A DNA stretch of 64,000 nucleotides. Origin: DATHSY01 sp046729855 (GTDB taxonomy: Bacteria; Actinomycetota; UBA4738; HRBIN12). The DNA lies in NCBI GenBank assembly GCA_046729855.1, contig JBKPHM010000010.1:1-64000 (forward strand), given 5' to 3'. The position numbers and the translations under genes were made by a program. Positions 1 through 8,908 of the stretch are shown piece by piece (position 1 is the first letter of the stretch; every line of letters begins with the position of its first letter). The notes under the pieces were generated by a model, which saw only the letters and a list, made by a program, of their open reading frames with translations, made no database searches and was not told where the DNA came from.

Positions 1-188
1 TTCCTGCCGTGTGGATTCCGGCATCCCGTCGGATTCCGTGCCATCCGAACGGCCGGTAGCTTCGAGATGCCGGAGGAACCACCTGGGGGAGGGGTAGGTG
101 TTCATCCGTAAGGAGCCTGACCTACGAGGGTCGAGAGGGCCCCCAGGACGACCGGTCGAACGATAGGCCGGCTTGAAGGAGGGGTTCG

Positions 189-350
189 GTGAACAAGCAG
201 AAGAAGTTGACGTTGTCGAAGGAGACCCTGCGGACGCTCGACGAGAAGGAACTGTCCCTGATCGTCGGTGGCGACCAGAGCGGCGCGAACACCCCGCCGC
301 AGGGCGGACCGAACGGCTGCCCGAACACCAAGGCGCCGGGCTGCTTCTAA
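189..350 (+). CDS. RiPP (class I lanthipeptide-like) precursor peptide 1
   Basis: A 53-residue peptide with a GTG start 6 bases after a strong GAAGGAGG ribosome site at 175-182. The leader is Lys/Glu rich and ends in ELSLIVGG (residues 21-28), a double-glycine site like the class I lanthipeptide leaders processed by C39 peptidases. The predicted 25-residue core after GG is Gly/Pro/Asn rich, with Cys44 and Cys52 and only Ser31, Thr35 and Thr47 as possible dehydration sites. It lies upstream of lanB, lanC and a C39 exporter, which supports the call. The leader is nearly identical to that of the next gene, so the pair is a tandem duplication with a diverged core. The final structure cannot be read from sequence. 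Confidence 0.85.
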   Translation: MNKQKKLTLSKETLRTLDEKELSLIVGGDQSGANTPPQGGPNGCPNTKAPGCF

Positions 351-437
351 CACGTGACACAGCGGCGGGGGAGCGAGACCGTTTCCCCCGCGCACGTGCG
401 GGGCAATGGGGGCCGACCGTCCTGAAGGAGGGATTCG

Positions 438-602
438 GTGAACAAGAAGAAGTTGACATTCGCGAAGGAGACCCTTCGGACGCTCGACGAGAAGGAACTT
501 TCCCTGATCGTCGGTGGCGACCAGAGTGGCGGGCACGTGCCGCCGAATGGCGGACCGAACACCTGCCCGAACACCAAGGGCCCGGGTAACAGCTGCACCT
601 GA
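438..602 (+). CDS. RiPP (class I lanthipeptide-like) precursor peptide 2
   Basis: A 54-residue peptide, GTG start, with GAAGGAGGG just upstream at 424-432. It is a paralogue of the preceding precursor: the leader from ETLRTLDEKELSLIVGG on is identical, and the core keeps PP-x-GGPN, CPNTK and PG but changes other positions. The core after GG (residue 27) holds Cys43 and Cys53, with Ser30, Thr42, Thr46, Ser52 and Thr54 as possible dehydration sites. The 87-base spacer from precursor 1 can form a GC-rich stem (365-372 with 384-391). The gene was found by reading the frame after the repeated ribosome site. Confidence 0.85.
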   Translation: MNKKKLTFAKETLRTLDEKELSLIVGGDQSGGHVPPNGGPNTCPNTKGPGNSCT

Positions 603-676
603 TCCCGACGTGTAACACGGGACTGCCGGCAAGCCCGAAGGCGTAACATGGGTTGCTGGGACAGTCTCGACTCGAA

Positions 677-717
677 GGGATCAGGCAGCGCACGTGCCAT
701 GCCGGCTGCCTGATCCC
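677..717 (+). terminator. Hairpin terminator or attenuator between the precursors and lanC
   Basis: GGGATCAGGCAGC (677-689) pairs perfectly with GCTGCCTGATCCC (705-717), giving a 13-bp stem and 15-base loop followed by CTTTTCGG. It sits after the second precursor and before lanC. The expected effect is high precursor mRNA with partial read-through into the modification genes. An ATG at 694 lies in the loop, so it is an unlikely lanC start. Confidence 0.7.
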
Positions 718-852
718 CTTTCGGGTCGGCACGATGGCCGCCGCAGGAAGACACCGCGGCGCCGCGCGGGAGGTGTGAGCGGCGGAGTGCCAAGCGATCC
801 TGCACTCGACGCCGTCTCTGTTCCTTCTCCTGCGCGCACTCGTGCCGGGCGT

Positions 853-2169
853 ATGACGAAGCCAGACAACGCGGGCGCCGCGGGCTGCTGGCGACCCATC
901 TTGTCGAGTGCGGCGGCGGAGCCGGCTCTTCAGGCGGTCGACGCCATCGCTCATTCCAGCACGTCGATCGTTGCATCACCCGGCGAGCGAGACCCTTCGC
1001 TCGGCAGGGGACAGGCCGGTCTGGCCCTCCTCTACACGTGGCTGGCCCGGACCGGCCGCATGACGCAGGCGGACGTCCTCGCACGGCAGTGTCTCGACCA
1101 GGCCATCGAGGCGGTGTCGACGCAGGCGACGAACGCTTCCCTCTACGGGGGATTCACGGGGGTGGCGTGGGCCGCCGAAATGGTGGACCGCCTCCTCGAC
1201 CCGGACGCGGGGGACCGAAGCGCGGCAGTCGACGACGCCCTCCTGGGGCTCCTGTCGCGCGATGAGCGCTGGTCGGCGCCCTACGACCTCATCGTGGGCC
1301 TCACCGGTCTCGGCGTGTACGCCCTACAAAGGTATCCGCGCCCCGTGGCGGTCGAATGCCTCCGCTGGGTGGTCGAGCGGCTTCACGAGTGCGCGCGGCA
1401 AGACGAGCACGGCCTCTACTGGTGGACGCCACCATCGGAAATACTGGACCAGGAATCCCAGATGCAGTACCCGGCAGGCCGCGCAGATCTGGGCGTCGCG
1501 CACGGCGTCGCGGGGACCATCGCTCTTCTTGGATGCATCTGCGGCGCCGGGGTCGAACCGGCGGCGGCGCGCCCGCTCCTGGAGGGGGCCGTGAGCTGGC
1601 TCCTGGCGCATTCGGTGCCGACCGAGGCGGGCCCTACCTTCCCCGTCTGGGTGGCGCCAGCCGTCCAGCCGTGGCCAGCCCGCTCTGCCTGGTGCTACGG
1701 GGATCCGGGCATCGCGGCCGCCCTTCTGCTTGCGGCTCGAGGCGTGGACAATGCCGGCTGGGAGCAGACGGCGGTGGCGCTGGCCTGCCGGGCAGCGGAA
1801 CGGCCGGCGTCGGAGACTGGTGTCGTCAACGCCAACTTCTGCCACGGCTCGGCTGGGTTGGCCCACATCTACAACCGCATGTACCAAGCCACCGGGGAAC
1901 CCAAGCTCGGCCGTGCCGCCCTTTACTGGCTCGAGCGCACTCTCGGCTTCTACCGTGTCGCGAGAGACACCGGCGGCGGCACGTGGGTGCAGGGAAACTG
2001 GGACCCGGCCCAGCGGGAACTGTGGACGTGGACGGGCATCGAACTCGTCGAGGGAGCCGCCGGGGTCGCCCTCGTCCTGTTGGCTGCGGCCACATCCATC
2101 GAGCCCACCTGGGACCGGATGTTCCTTGTCTCGACGCCGAAGCCTGATCCGGGTACGCCAGGTGACTGA
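853..2169 (+). CDS. lanC: LanC-like lanthipeptide cyclase
   Basis: Predicted zinc enzyme that would add precursor Cys thiols to dehydrated Ser/Thr, closing (methyl)lanthionine rings. The zinc ligands are visible as WCYGDPG (Cys281) and NFCHGSAG (Cys330, His331), with the AHGVAG repeat motif of the alpha/alpha toroid upstream. From ATG 853 it is 438 residues, normal for LanC. The frame is open back to 694, but that stretch covers the terminator hairpin and is low-complexity; GTG codons at 775 or 787 behind a GGGAGG at 768-773 are alternative starts. The gene overlaps lanB by 8 bases, which suggests translational coupling. Confidence 0.88.
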   Translation: MTKPDNAGAAGCWRPILSSAAAEPALQAVDAIAHSSTSIVASPGERDPSLGRGQAGLALLYTWLARTGRMTQADVLARQCLDQAIEAVSTQATNASLYGGFTGVAWAAEMVDRLLDPDAGDRSAAVDDALLGLLSRDERWSAPYDLIVGLTGLGVYALQRYPRPVAVECLRWVVERLHECARQDEHGLYWWTPPSEILDQESQMQYPAGRADLGVAHGVAGTIALLGCICGAGVEPAAARPLLEGAVSWLLAHSVPTEAGPTFPVWVAPAVQPWPARSAWCYGDPGIAAALLLAARGVDNAGWEQTAVALACRAAERPASETGVVNANFCHGSAGLAHIYNRMYQATGEPKLGRAALYWLERTLGFYRVARDTGGGTWVQGNWDPAQRELWTWTGIELVEGAAGVALVLLAAATSIEPTWDRMFLVSTPKPDPGTPGD

Positions 2170-5100
2170 GCGCGACAAGGCCGGCCAGCCGTACGCCCCG
2201 TCGGGGTTCTTCGTCCTGCGAACTCCGTTGTTGCCGTTCGAGGAGATGACGGCCTGGGGTGAGGGACTGGAAGCCGTCGACTCGCTCGGCAACTCCCAGG
2301 GCCTGGAAGCGGCCCTCGAGCGCGACCGGGCCACACTCCGGGCGCGGCTCTTGGCGGCAGTGACTCGTCCCGAGGTGCGAGATGCGATCTTCGTCGCCTC
2401 ACCGAGTGTGGACGAGGCCCTCGACGTCTGGCAGAAGGATCCCGACAGCAGACAAGGCCGCAAGCTCGAGCCCGCCGTGGTGTCGTACTTCACCCGAGCG
2501 GCGGCCCGAGCCACCCCTTTCGGTCTGTTCGCGGGATGCACCACTGGCACCATCGGCGAGCAGACCAGGCTGCACCTGAAGGCGCGGGAGCGGTACCGAC
2601 GTCACAGCCGGCTCGACATGGACTATCTGTGGGGGCTGGCCGACGCCGTCGAGCGGGACCCTCAGCTCCGCAAGCTCTTCGTGTACCAGCCCAACTCGAG
2701 CCTCTACGAGACAGCTGGTCGCCTGCGTCTGGCCGAAGCCCGGCTGACCGCTACCGGCCGCTCCTACCACCTCGTCGCCGTCGAGAGGAGTTCCTATCTC
2801 ACCGCCGTGCTCGAGCATGCTCGAGGAGGAACGACCCCGGCGGCGGCAGCGGAGGTGTTGGTCGACGACGAGATCACCCAGGCCGAGGCCGAGCACTACG
2901 TGGCGGAGCTGGTCGAGAACCAACTCCTCATCAGCGACGCTCGTCCGGTCATCACGGGAGATGAGCCGGTGCACGGCTTGGTCGCCACTCTCCGCGCTCA
3001 TGCCGAGACGACCGCGATCGCCGACCGCCTCGACGAGGCGCGGGCCGGCCTGGAGGCGATCGATGCAGCGGGGCTCGGCGCCTCCCCCGACCGCTATCGA
3101 GCCGTCGCCTCGGTCCTTGAGGAGCTCCCCGCTCAGCCCAACCTGTCCCGCCTGGTGCAGGTCGACCTCGTCAAACCCGCCCAGGAGGCCACCCTTGGAA
3201 GCGGGGTCGTCTCTGAGATCACACGAGGCGTCAGGATCCTCCACCAGCTGGCCCGTCCCCGGGGACCTGGAGGTCTGGCGCGGTTTCGAGAGGCATACCT
3301 CCGGCGCTACGAGACGCGGGAGATACCGCTGGTCGAAGCGCTGGACGAGGAGATCGGCATCGGCTTCGAGCGGTCCGACTCGCCTTTGAGCGACGCCTCT
3401 CCGCTCTTGGCTGGGCTCCCGTTCCGCGCTGGTGGTGGAGAGGCGATGTCATGGACTGCGCGCGACGCGTTGCTCCTGGAGAAGCTGGCGAACGCGCTTG
3501 CCGAGGGGGCCGACGAGATTGCGCTCGGGGCATCCGACCTCGAGGCGCTGGCCTCGCCACAGCACCGTCCACTCCCCGATGCCTTCTATGTGGTGGCCAC
3601 GCTGGCGGCGGAGTCCGAGCGCGCTATCGCGCAGGGTGCGTTCCGCGTACACCTGCAGTACGTGGACGGCCCGCCTGGCGCGCTTATGCTCGGCCGCTTC
3701 TGCCACGCCGACCAGAGCATGCTCCAGTTCGTCCGCGCGCACCTCGAGGCGGAGGAGGCACGCCGCCCCGAGCAGTTGTTCGCGGAGATCGTTCATCTTC
3801 CGGACGGCCGAACTGGCAACATCCTGTGCCGTCCGGTGCTGCGCGAGTACGAGATCCCTTATCTCGGCCGCTCCGGCGCGCCGGCCGACCGTCAGATCCC
3901 TGTCACGGATCTGCTGGTATCGGTGCGGAACGACCGGATCGTGCTGCGTTCCCGGCGCCTTGGGCGCGAGGTCGTGCCGAGGCTCACCACCGCTCACGAC
4001 GAAGACTGGCGGAACCTGGGCGTGTACCGCTTCCTGTGCGCGCTCCAGCGCCAAGACGTGGAATCAGAGCTCGCGTGGGACTGGGGTCCGCTCCGGGAAG
4101 CGCCCTTCCTGCCTCGGGTCGTGAGTGGACGGCTCGTACTGTCCCGCGCCCGCTGGCACCTCACGGAGGCCGACCTGCGCGCGCTCGGCAAGGCACGGGG
4201 TGCCGAGCAGTTCGCTGCCGTGCAGACGTGGCGCGCCGAGCGGCGGCTGCCGCGATACGTGGCCCTCGTCGATCGTGACCACCAACTCGTCATCGACCTC
4301 GACAACGTGCTGAGCGTCGGGGCGCTCACTCACCAGCTCCGGGGGCGACGGCAGGCAGTGCTCGTCGAGATGTTCCCCGACCCCGATGCACTGTGCGTGA
4401 CCGGCCCGGAAGGCCGTTTCGTGCACGAGTTGATCGTTCCGTTCGTCCAAGCGGCTCCGCCCCGGCGAGAGCCCGACATCGTGGCCCCGCACGTGACCAG
4501 AAGGCCGGTACGTCGCCGCTTCCCGCCGGGCTCGGAATGGCTCTTTGCCAAGCTCTACACGGGAACGGGAACGGCCGACGAGCTCCTCAACCACATGGTG
4601 GGCCCACTGGTTCGATCCTCGCTGGCCTCGGGCGCCGCCGACGCCTGGTTCTTCATCCGTTATGCCGATCCCGACTGGCACGTGCGCCTGCGTCTTCACG
4701 GCCAGCCCGGCCGGCTCCACGCCGAGGTGCTGCCCGATCTCGAAGCAGCCTCGGCCGAGTACCTGGAGGCGGGAAAGCTGTGGCGCATGCAGCTGGACAC
4801 CTACGAGCGGGAGGTGGAGCGCTACGGCGGCGACCGAGGGATCGAGCTGGCCGAGCAGGTATTCGCCGCGGACAGCGAGGCCGTGCTCACCATCCTGGGA
4901 TCGCTGTCTGGCGACGCCGGGCTCGACCTCCGCTGGCGGCTGGCCATGCGCGGCACGGATCTGCTGTTCGACGATCTCGGGCTCACGCTCGAGGAGAAGC
5001 GGTCCGTGGCTCGAAGGGCGCGGGAGAGCTTCGGCCGAGAGTTCGACATCGACGGGAACTTCAGGAGCCGGGTGAGCCAGCGCTACAGGGCGGAGAGAGT

Positions 5101-5392
5101 TCGCGTGGAGGCGTTGCTCGATCCCGGACAAGCTGCGCCGGCGCCCCTCGCCGAGGGACTGGAGGCGCTGCATCGGCGATCGCTCCAGCTCGCTCCCGTG
5201 GCGGCGGAACTGCGCCGGCTCAGCCAGACCGGGCGTCTGTCGGCGACGCTGGCGGAAATCGCGATGAGCTATGCACACATGCACGTCAATCGCTTGCTGC
5301 GCTCGGCTCAGCGGGCCCACGAGCTCGTGCTCTATGAACTCCTCGACCGCGCCTACAGTGCACAGGTTGGACGCCGAACGGCCGTGCCATGA
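2162..5392 (+). CDS. lanB: Full-length lantibiotic dehydratase LanB
   Basis: A 1076-residue class I dehydratase that would glutamylate precursor Ser/Thr using Glu-tRNA and then eliminate glutamate to give Dha/Dhb. The N-terminal glutamylation domain shows the family signature RATPFGLFAG near residue 115. From about residue 790 (EWLFAKLYTG, then RYADPDWHVRLRL) comes the SpaB_C elimination domain, ending in the typical AHMHVNRLLRS stretch. Both domains are present in one chain. GTG 2162 was chosen because it overlaps the lanC stop and the reading frame before it is the shadow of lanC. The stop overlaps the next ATG (ATGA). Confidence 0.92.
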   Translation: MTERDKAGQPYAPSGFFVLRTPLLPFEEMTAWGEGLEAVDSLGNSQGLEAALERDRATLRARLLAAVTRPEVRDAIFVASPSVDEALDVWQKDPDSRQGRKLEPAVVSYFTRAAARATPFGLFAGCTTGTIGEQTRLHLKARERYRRHSRLDMDYLWGLADAVERDPQLRKLFVYQPNSSLYETAGRLRLAEARLTATGRSYHLVAVERSSYLTAVLEHARGGTTPAAAAEVLVDDEITQAEAEHYVAELVENQLLISDARPVITGDEPVHGLVATLRAHAETTAIADRLDEARAGLEAIDAAGLGASPDRYRAVASVLEELPAQPNLSRLVQVDLVKPAQEATLGSGVVSEITRGVRILHQLARPRGPGGLARFREAYLRRYETREIPLVEALDEEIGIGFERSDSPLSDASPLLAGLPFRAGGGEAMSWTARDALLLEKLANALAEGADEIALGASDLEALASPQHRPLPDAFYVVATLAAESERAIAQGAFRVHLQYVDGPPGALMLGRFCHADQSMLQFVRAHLEAEEARRPEQLFAEIVHLPDGRTGNILCRPVLREYEIPYLGRSGAPADRQIPVTDLLVSVRNDRIVLRSRRLGREVVPRLTTAHDEDWRNLGVYRFLCALQRQDVESELAWDWGPLREAPFLPRVVSGRLVLSRARWHLTEADLRALGKARGAEQFAAVQTWRAERRLPRYVALVDRDHQLVIDLDNVLSVGALTHQLRGRRQAVLVEMFPDPDALCVTGPEGRFVHELIVPFVQAAPPRREPDIVAPHVTRRPVRRRFPPGSEWLFAKLYTGTGTADELLNHMVGPLVRSSLASGAADAWFFIRYADPDWHVRLRLHGQPGRLHAEVLPDLEAASAEYLEAGKLWRMQLDTYEREVERYGGDRGIELAEQVFAADSEAVLTILGSLSGDAGLDLRWRLAMRGTDLLFDDLGLTLEEKRSVARRARESFGREFDIDGNFRSRVSQRYRAERVRVEALLDPGQAAPAPLAEGLEALHRRSLQLAPVAAELRRLSQTGRLSATLAEIAMSYAHMHVNRLLRSAQRAHELVLYELLDRAYSAQVGRRTAVP

Positions 5393-5934
5393 CCGAACGA
5401 CCATCCCTGTTTCGCCAAGAGGCGCTCGAGTTCCGAGCCAGCCAGCCGCAAGGCGGCGTTCTGCGGATCGATCCTCCCTGGACCAGGTGGACATACTGGA
5501 TCGTGCTCGCGTTGGTCGTGGCGGGTGTCGCCTTCACGACTATCGCGCGCACATCCGAGACAACGTCCGGGTCGGCCGTGATCAACGCGCAGGAACGGAC
5601 CTTCGTGGCCCTAGTCCCGGACGACGCGGCCCCGGATCTCCGGCCCGGCCAGCTCGTCCGCCTCCAAATGAACGGCCCGGAGGGGCGCACTCTTACCGGC
5701 CAGGTGCTCAGCGCCAGGGTTGCCGATCAGGTTGGCCTCCGCCGAGCCGGCTTCCCCTCGTCCTCCCAGCCGGCCACACTGGTCAAGGGGGTCCTCGCTC
5801 CGCAGGCCGATGTGACTTCGTTGCCGGCGTCGCCGGTCGAGGGTCAGGCCGTCGTCGTACTCGGGTCGCCGACGATTCTCGATCTGTTCCTTCGACAGTT
5901 GCGCGGGACGCTAGGGGAAGGTGGGAAATCGTAG
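5389..5934 (+). CDS. Short HlyD-like membrane protein of the RiPP exporter
   Basis: A 181-residue protein starting in an ATGA overlap with lanB. It has a cytoplasmic N-terminus, one membrane segment at about 35-52 (YWIVLALVVAGVAFTTI), and an extracytoplasmic part with a biotinyl-lipoyl-like stretch (DDAAPDLRPGQLVRLQMNG). This resembles the start and end of HlyD-family adaptor proteins, but the long coiled coil is absent and the protein is about half the usual length. Its place directly before the C39 ABC exporter suggests it is that exporter's accessory subunit. The exact role is inference. Confidence 0.65.
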   Translation: MTERPSLFRQEALEFRASQPQGGVLRIDPPWTRWTYWIVLALVVAGVAFTTIARTSETTSGSAVINAQERTFVALVPDDAAPDLRPGQLVRLQMNGPEGRTLTGQVLSARVADQVGLRRAGFPSSSQPATLVKGVLAPQADVTSLPASPVEGQAVVVLGSPTILDLFLRQLRGTLGEGGKS

Positions 5935-8111
5935 TGCGCCAGCGCCTGCCCTGGGTCAGACAAATGGGGTTGGCCGACTGCGGTGCTGCCTGTCTGGCCA
6001 TGGTGCTTGCCTACCACGGCAAGCAGGTGCCGCTCGACGAGCTGCGGCAAATGACGAGCACCAATCGCGACGGCGTCGACGCGTTGGCCATCACGCAGGC
6101 GGCGCAGCGGTATGGCTTGCGGGCAAGGGGCGTGACGGCGGACATCGATGACCTCGAACACCTGCCTCCCGCGACGATCCTCCACTGGGACTTCACGCAT
6201 TTCGTCGTCTTCGAGCGCCTACGGAGAAACGGCGTGCAGGTCATGGACCCGGCTCTAGGGCGCCGGCGGCTGTCCATGGAGGTCTTTCGTCGCTCCTATA
6301 CCGGTGTCGCCATCACGTTCGAGCCGGGTGAGGACTTCCAGATATCCAAGCTGAGGACCGGGGGCACGTGGCGGTATCTCCGACCGCTGCTCGGCCAGTC
6401 CCGAAGGCTCACGCGGGTGCTCCTGGGATCGGTCCTCCTGCGACTGCTGGCACTCGCGCTTCCACTGCTGACCGGCGTCCTCGTGGATGAAATCGTCCCG
6501 CGCAACGATCGCCACCTGCTGCTCGTGATCGGAGCGGCCATGGCTGGCGTGGTCGGCTATTTCTTCCTCGCGACGCTTCTGCGGAGCCACCTGCTCCTGC
6601 AACTGCGCACGCACCTCGACGTACGCCTGACGACCGCATTCGTCGAGCACCTGGTCGACCTTCCGTATGCCTTCTTCCTGGGACGGTCCGCCGGCGACCT
6701 CATGATGCGCCTGCAAAGCAACACCGTCGTGCGCGAGTTCCTAACCACCGGCACCATCTCGGCCCTGATCGATGGCAGCCTGGCGAGTCTCTACCTTGTT
6801 CTGCTGGTCCTGCTGAGCCCCCCGCTGGCCGCGCTCGTGCTGGGATTAGCCCTGCTGCAGGTGATGGTTCTCGTGCTCGCCCGGCGACGCAACCAGCATC
6901 TGATGTCGGAGAGCCTGCAGGTCCAAGCCAAGTCGCAAAGCTACACCTATGAGCTGTTAGCCGGGATCGAGAGCCTGAAGGCGGCCGGTGCCGAGCGGCG
7001 AGCGGCCGAGCATTGGGAACGGTTGTTCATCGACCAGGTCAACGTGGCGCTGCACCGGGGACGGCTGGAAGCGCTCGTGGATACCGTCACAGGGACCCTC
7101 CAGCTGGGCTCGCCGCTGGCCATCTTGGTCTACGGGGGGTTCCAAGTTCTGAATGGCAGCCTCTCGCTCGGGACCATGCTCGCAGCCGCTGCCCTCGCGA
7201 CCGGCTTTCTGGCGCCGCTCGCCACGCTGATCGAGAACGGCTTGAAGCTTCAATTGCTGCGCAGCTACATGGAGCGCATCAGCGATGTGCTCGACGCGGA
7301 GCGGGAGCAGGAAGGGCAGGAGGTAACAACCGCTCATCGCCTCTCCGGGCGGGTAAGGGCCGAGGGCGTCTCGTTCGCCTACGGGCCGCTGGCGCCCGTG
7401 GTGGTGAAGGATGTCTCACTCGAGGTCCAGCCTGGCCAGCTGTTGGGGATCGCGGGACGCTCGGGTTCCGGGAAGTCCACCCTGGCGCGCCTCCTCCTCG
7501 GCATGTATGCCCCCACGTCGGGGCGGATCCTCTTCGATGGACGTGACCTGGCCGAGCTCGAACTTCGATCGCTGCGTCGGCAGTTCGGCATCGTCACCCA
7601 GAGGCCCTACCTGTTCGGAGCGACCATCCGACAGAACATCGCTCTTAGCAACCCCGAGATGGCGGACCAGATGGTTGTCGACGCGGCGAAGCTCGCCTGC
7701 ATCCACGACGACATCGTCGCCATGCCGATGGGGTACGACACGCTGCTCGTGGACGGGGGCGCGTCGCTTTCGGGAGGTCAGCAGCAGCGCATCGCCCTCG
7801 CCCGAGCGCTGGCTCATCGCCCCACCGTCCTTCTCCTCGATGAGGCTACGAGCGATCTCGACGGCGCCACCGAACAAGCTGTGCACGACAACCTGAGCGC
7901 GCTCGGCTGCACGAGGATCGTGATCACGCACCGGCTGAGCACGATCGTCGACGCCGACCTCATCGCCGTGATGGAAGGAGGAAGGATCGTGCAGCGGGGG
8001 AGCCACGAGGAGCTGATGGTTCTGCCTGGAGCCTATCGAGAGCAGGTCGTGGCGCAGCTGGGGGCGCCAGCGGCTGCAGACACCCCGAGCAGGCAGGATG
8101 GATACCCTTAG
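5934..8111 (+). CDS. lanT: C39 peptidase-containing ABC exporter (LanT)
   Basis: A 725-residue bifunctional exporter expected to cut the precursor after Gly-Gly and pump the core out. The N-terminal C39 peptidase has Cys16 in LADCGAACL, His89 in DFTHFVVF and Asp105 in VMDPALG, a complete catalytic set. A membrane domain with several hydrophobic segments follows (about 160-430). The ATPase has Walker A GRSGSGKST near 507, signature LSGGQQQRIALARA, Walker B LLLDEATSDLD and the switch ITHRLSTI. GTG 5934 shares its first base with the upstream stop. No separate LanP protease is present, consistent with processing by this domain. Confidence 0.93.
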   Translation: MRQRLPWVRQMGLADCGAACLAMVLAYHGKQVPLDELRQMTSTNRDGVDALAITQAAQRYGLRARGVTADIDDLEHLPPATILHWDFTHFVVFERLRRNGVQVMDPALGRRRLSMEVFRRSYTGVAITFEPGEDFQISKLRTGGTWRYLRPLLGQSRRLTRVLLGSVLLRLLALALPLLTGVLVDEIVPRNDRHLLLVIGAAMAGVVGYFFLATLLRSHLLLQLRTHLDVRLTTAFVEHLVDLPYAFFLGRSAGDLMMRLQSNTVVREFLTTGTISALIDGSLASLYLVLLVLLSPPLAALVLGLALLQVMVLVLARRRNQHLMSESLQVQAKSQSYTYELLAGIESLKAAGAERRAAEHWERLFIDQVNVALHRGRLEALVDTVTGTLQLGSPLAILVYGGFQVLNGSLSLGTMLAAAALATGFLAPLATLIENGLKLQLLRSYMERISDVLDAEREQEGQEVTTAHRLSGRVRAEGVSFAYGPLAPVVVKDVSLEVQPGQLLGIAGRSGSGKSTLARLLLGMYAPTSGRILFDGRDLAELELRSLRRQFGIVTQRPYLFGATIRQNIALSNPEMADQMVVDAAKLACIHDDIVAMPMGYDTLLVDGGASLSGGQQQRIALARALAHRPTVLLLDEATSDLDGATEQAVHDNLSALGCTRIVITHRLSTIVDADLIAVMEGGRIVQRGSHEELMVLPGAYREQVVAQLGAPAAADTPSRQDGYP

Positions 8112-8908
8112 CGCTGCTGGTAACGGACTTCGCTCATCTCGTAACGCATCCTGGCCCGTGGCCACGCCCGAGGCTTGACGGACACGAGTGAAGACGACGT
8201 CGTTCCCGCTGTCCGTGCGACGATAGAGGAATGGCTAGGACCACGAGACGCATCGCCACCAGCACCGAGCGCGTGGTGCGCGAGGTCACTTCCGTGAGCG
8301 GGTCGGCACGTCATCTCTGTCTATTTATTGTTGCTCCTCGGTATAGACGCCGTGAACGCGGATGCCATCTGATCCGGTCGGTGAGCTGGGGCACTCGGAC
8401 GACGCCTCAGCGTTGCGCGATGTGGAACAGGTGCTCGGGGCGGCCGCTCGGGAGCTGAGACTGGAACAGCGGCAGCTGGACTACACACCGCCGGCAGCGA
8501 TGAGGCGGAACGGCCCAGCTCCAAGCACTCGACTGCCGCAGATTAGGCATCGAACCCCGCGCGATTGCGCAGGTGAAGGAGTCGTCCAGCGAGTCTCACG
8601 AAGGCGTCCTGCACGAGGTCCTCGGCGAGGTCACGTCTTCCCGCATCCTCGTCCCTCGCACTCTTAACGCCTGGGAACACGATCCGGTTTCGCCGCTGGA
8701 GGTGTTTCTGGGGATCTCGGGGACGGGGATCGCTCCGGGTCGCCTGCCAGGCGGTCCTTCGTGAGAGGCGGCGCACGCGTCCGCCGGGGGCATACCAGAG
8801 ATACTTCATCAGGAAGCAGCCGCGCTAGGGCGTTTGGTCTAAATGGGGGATGGCGCAACTCCGCCAAACGGCGTAGGTTGTCGTCCCCCGAAGGGAGGAG
8901 GTCCTCCT
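8112..8908. other. About 800 bases without an intact gene
   Basis: The stretch between the RiPP exporter and the next gene contains only short unconvincing frames and one recognisable gene remnant (listed separately). An AT-rich island (TCTATTTATTGTTG) lies near 8318-8332, and a CGTTTGG/CCAAACG inverted repeat lies at 8831-8837 and 8864-8870 just before the next gene. It looks like a decayed junction at the edge of the RiPP cluster. Confidence 0.5.
8543..8641 (-). pseudogene. Remnant of an ECF sigma factor (region 2)
   Basis: Read on the minus strand, this codes for GRRDLAEDLVQDAF followed by VRLAGRLLHLRNRAGFDA. That is the conserved region 2.1-2.2 of ECF sigma factors (xxAEDLVQDAFVRL). Upstream residues in the same frame do not resemble a sigma factor. 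The frame ends at a TAA exactly where the family continues with Tyr-Leu-Arg: removing one T of the TT at 8543-8544 restores FDAYLRQS, so a one-base insertion is visible. No region 4 follows. It is therefore a truncated, frameshifted fragment. Confidence 0.55.

Noticed and set aside
694..852. N-terminal extension of LanC from ATG 694
   Set aside because: The ATG lies in the loop of a 13-bp terminator-like stem and the extension is low-complexity Arg/Pro sequence unlike LanC.
8362..8667. Plus-strand frame starting MPSDPVGELGHSDD
   Set aside because: The first 50 residues look protein-like, but the rest is Arg/Pro-rich noise, it has no ribosome site and overlaps the sigma-factor remnant.
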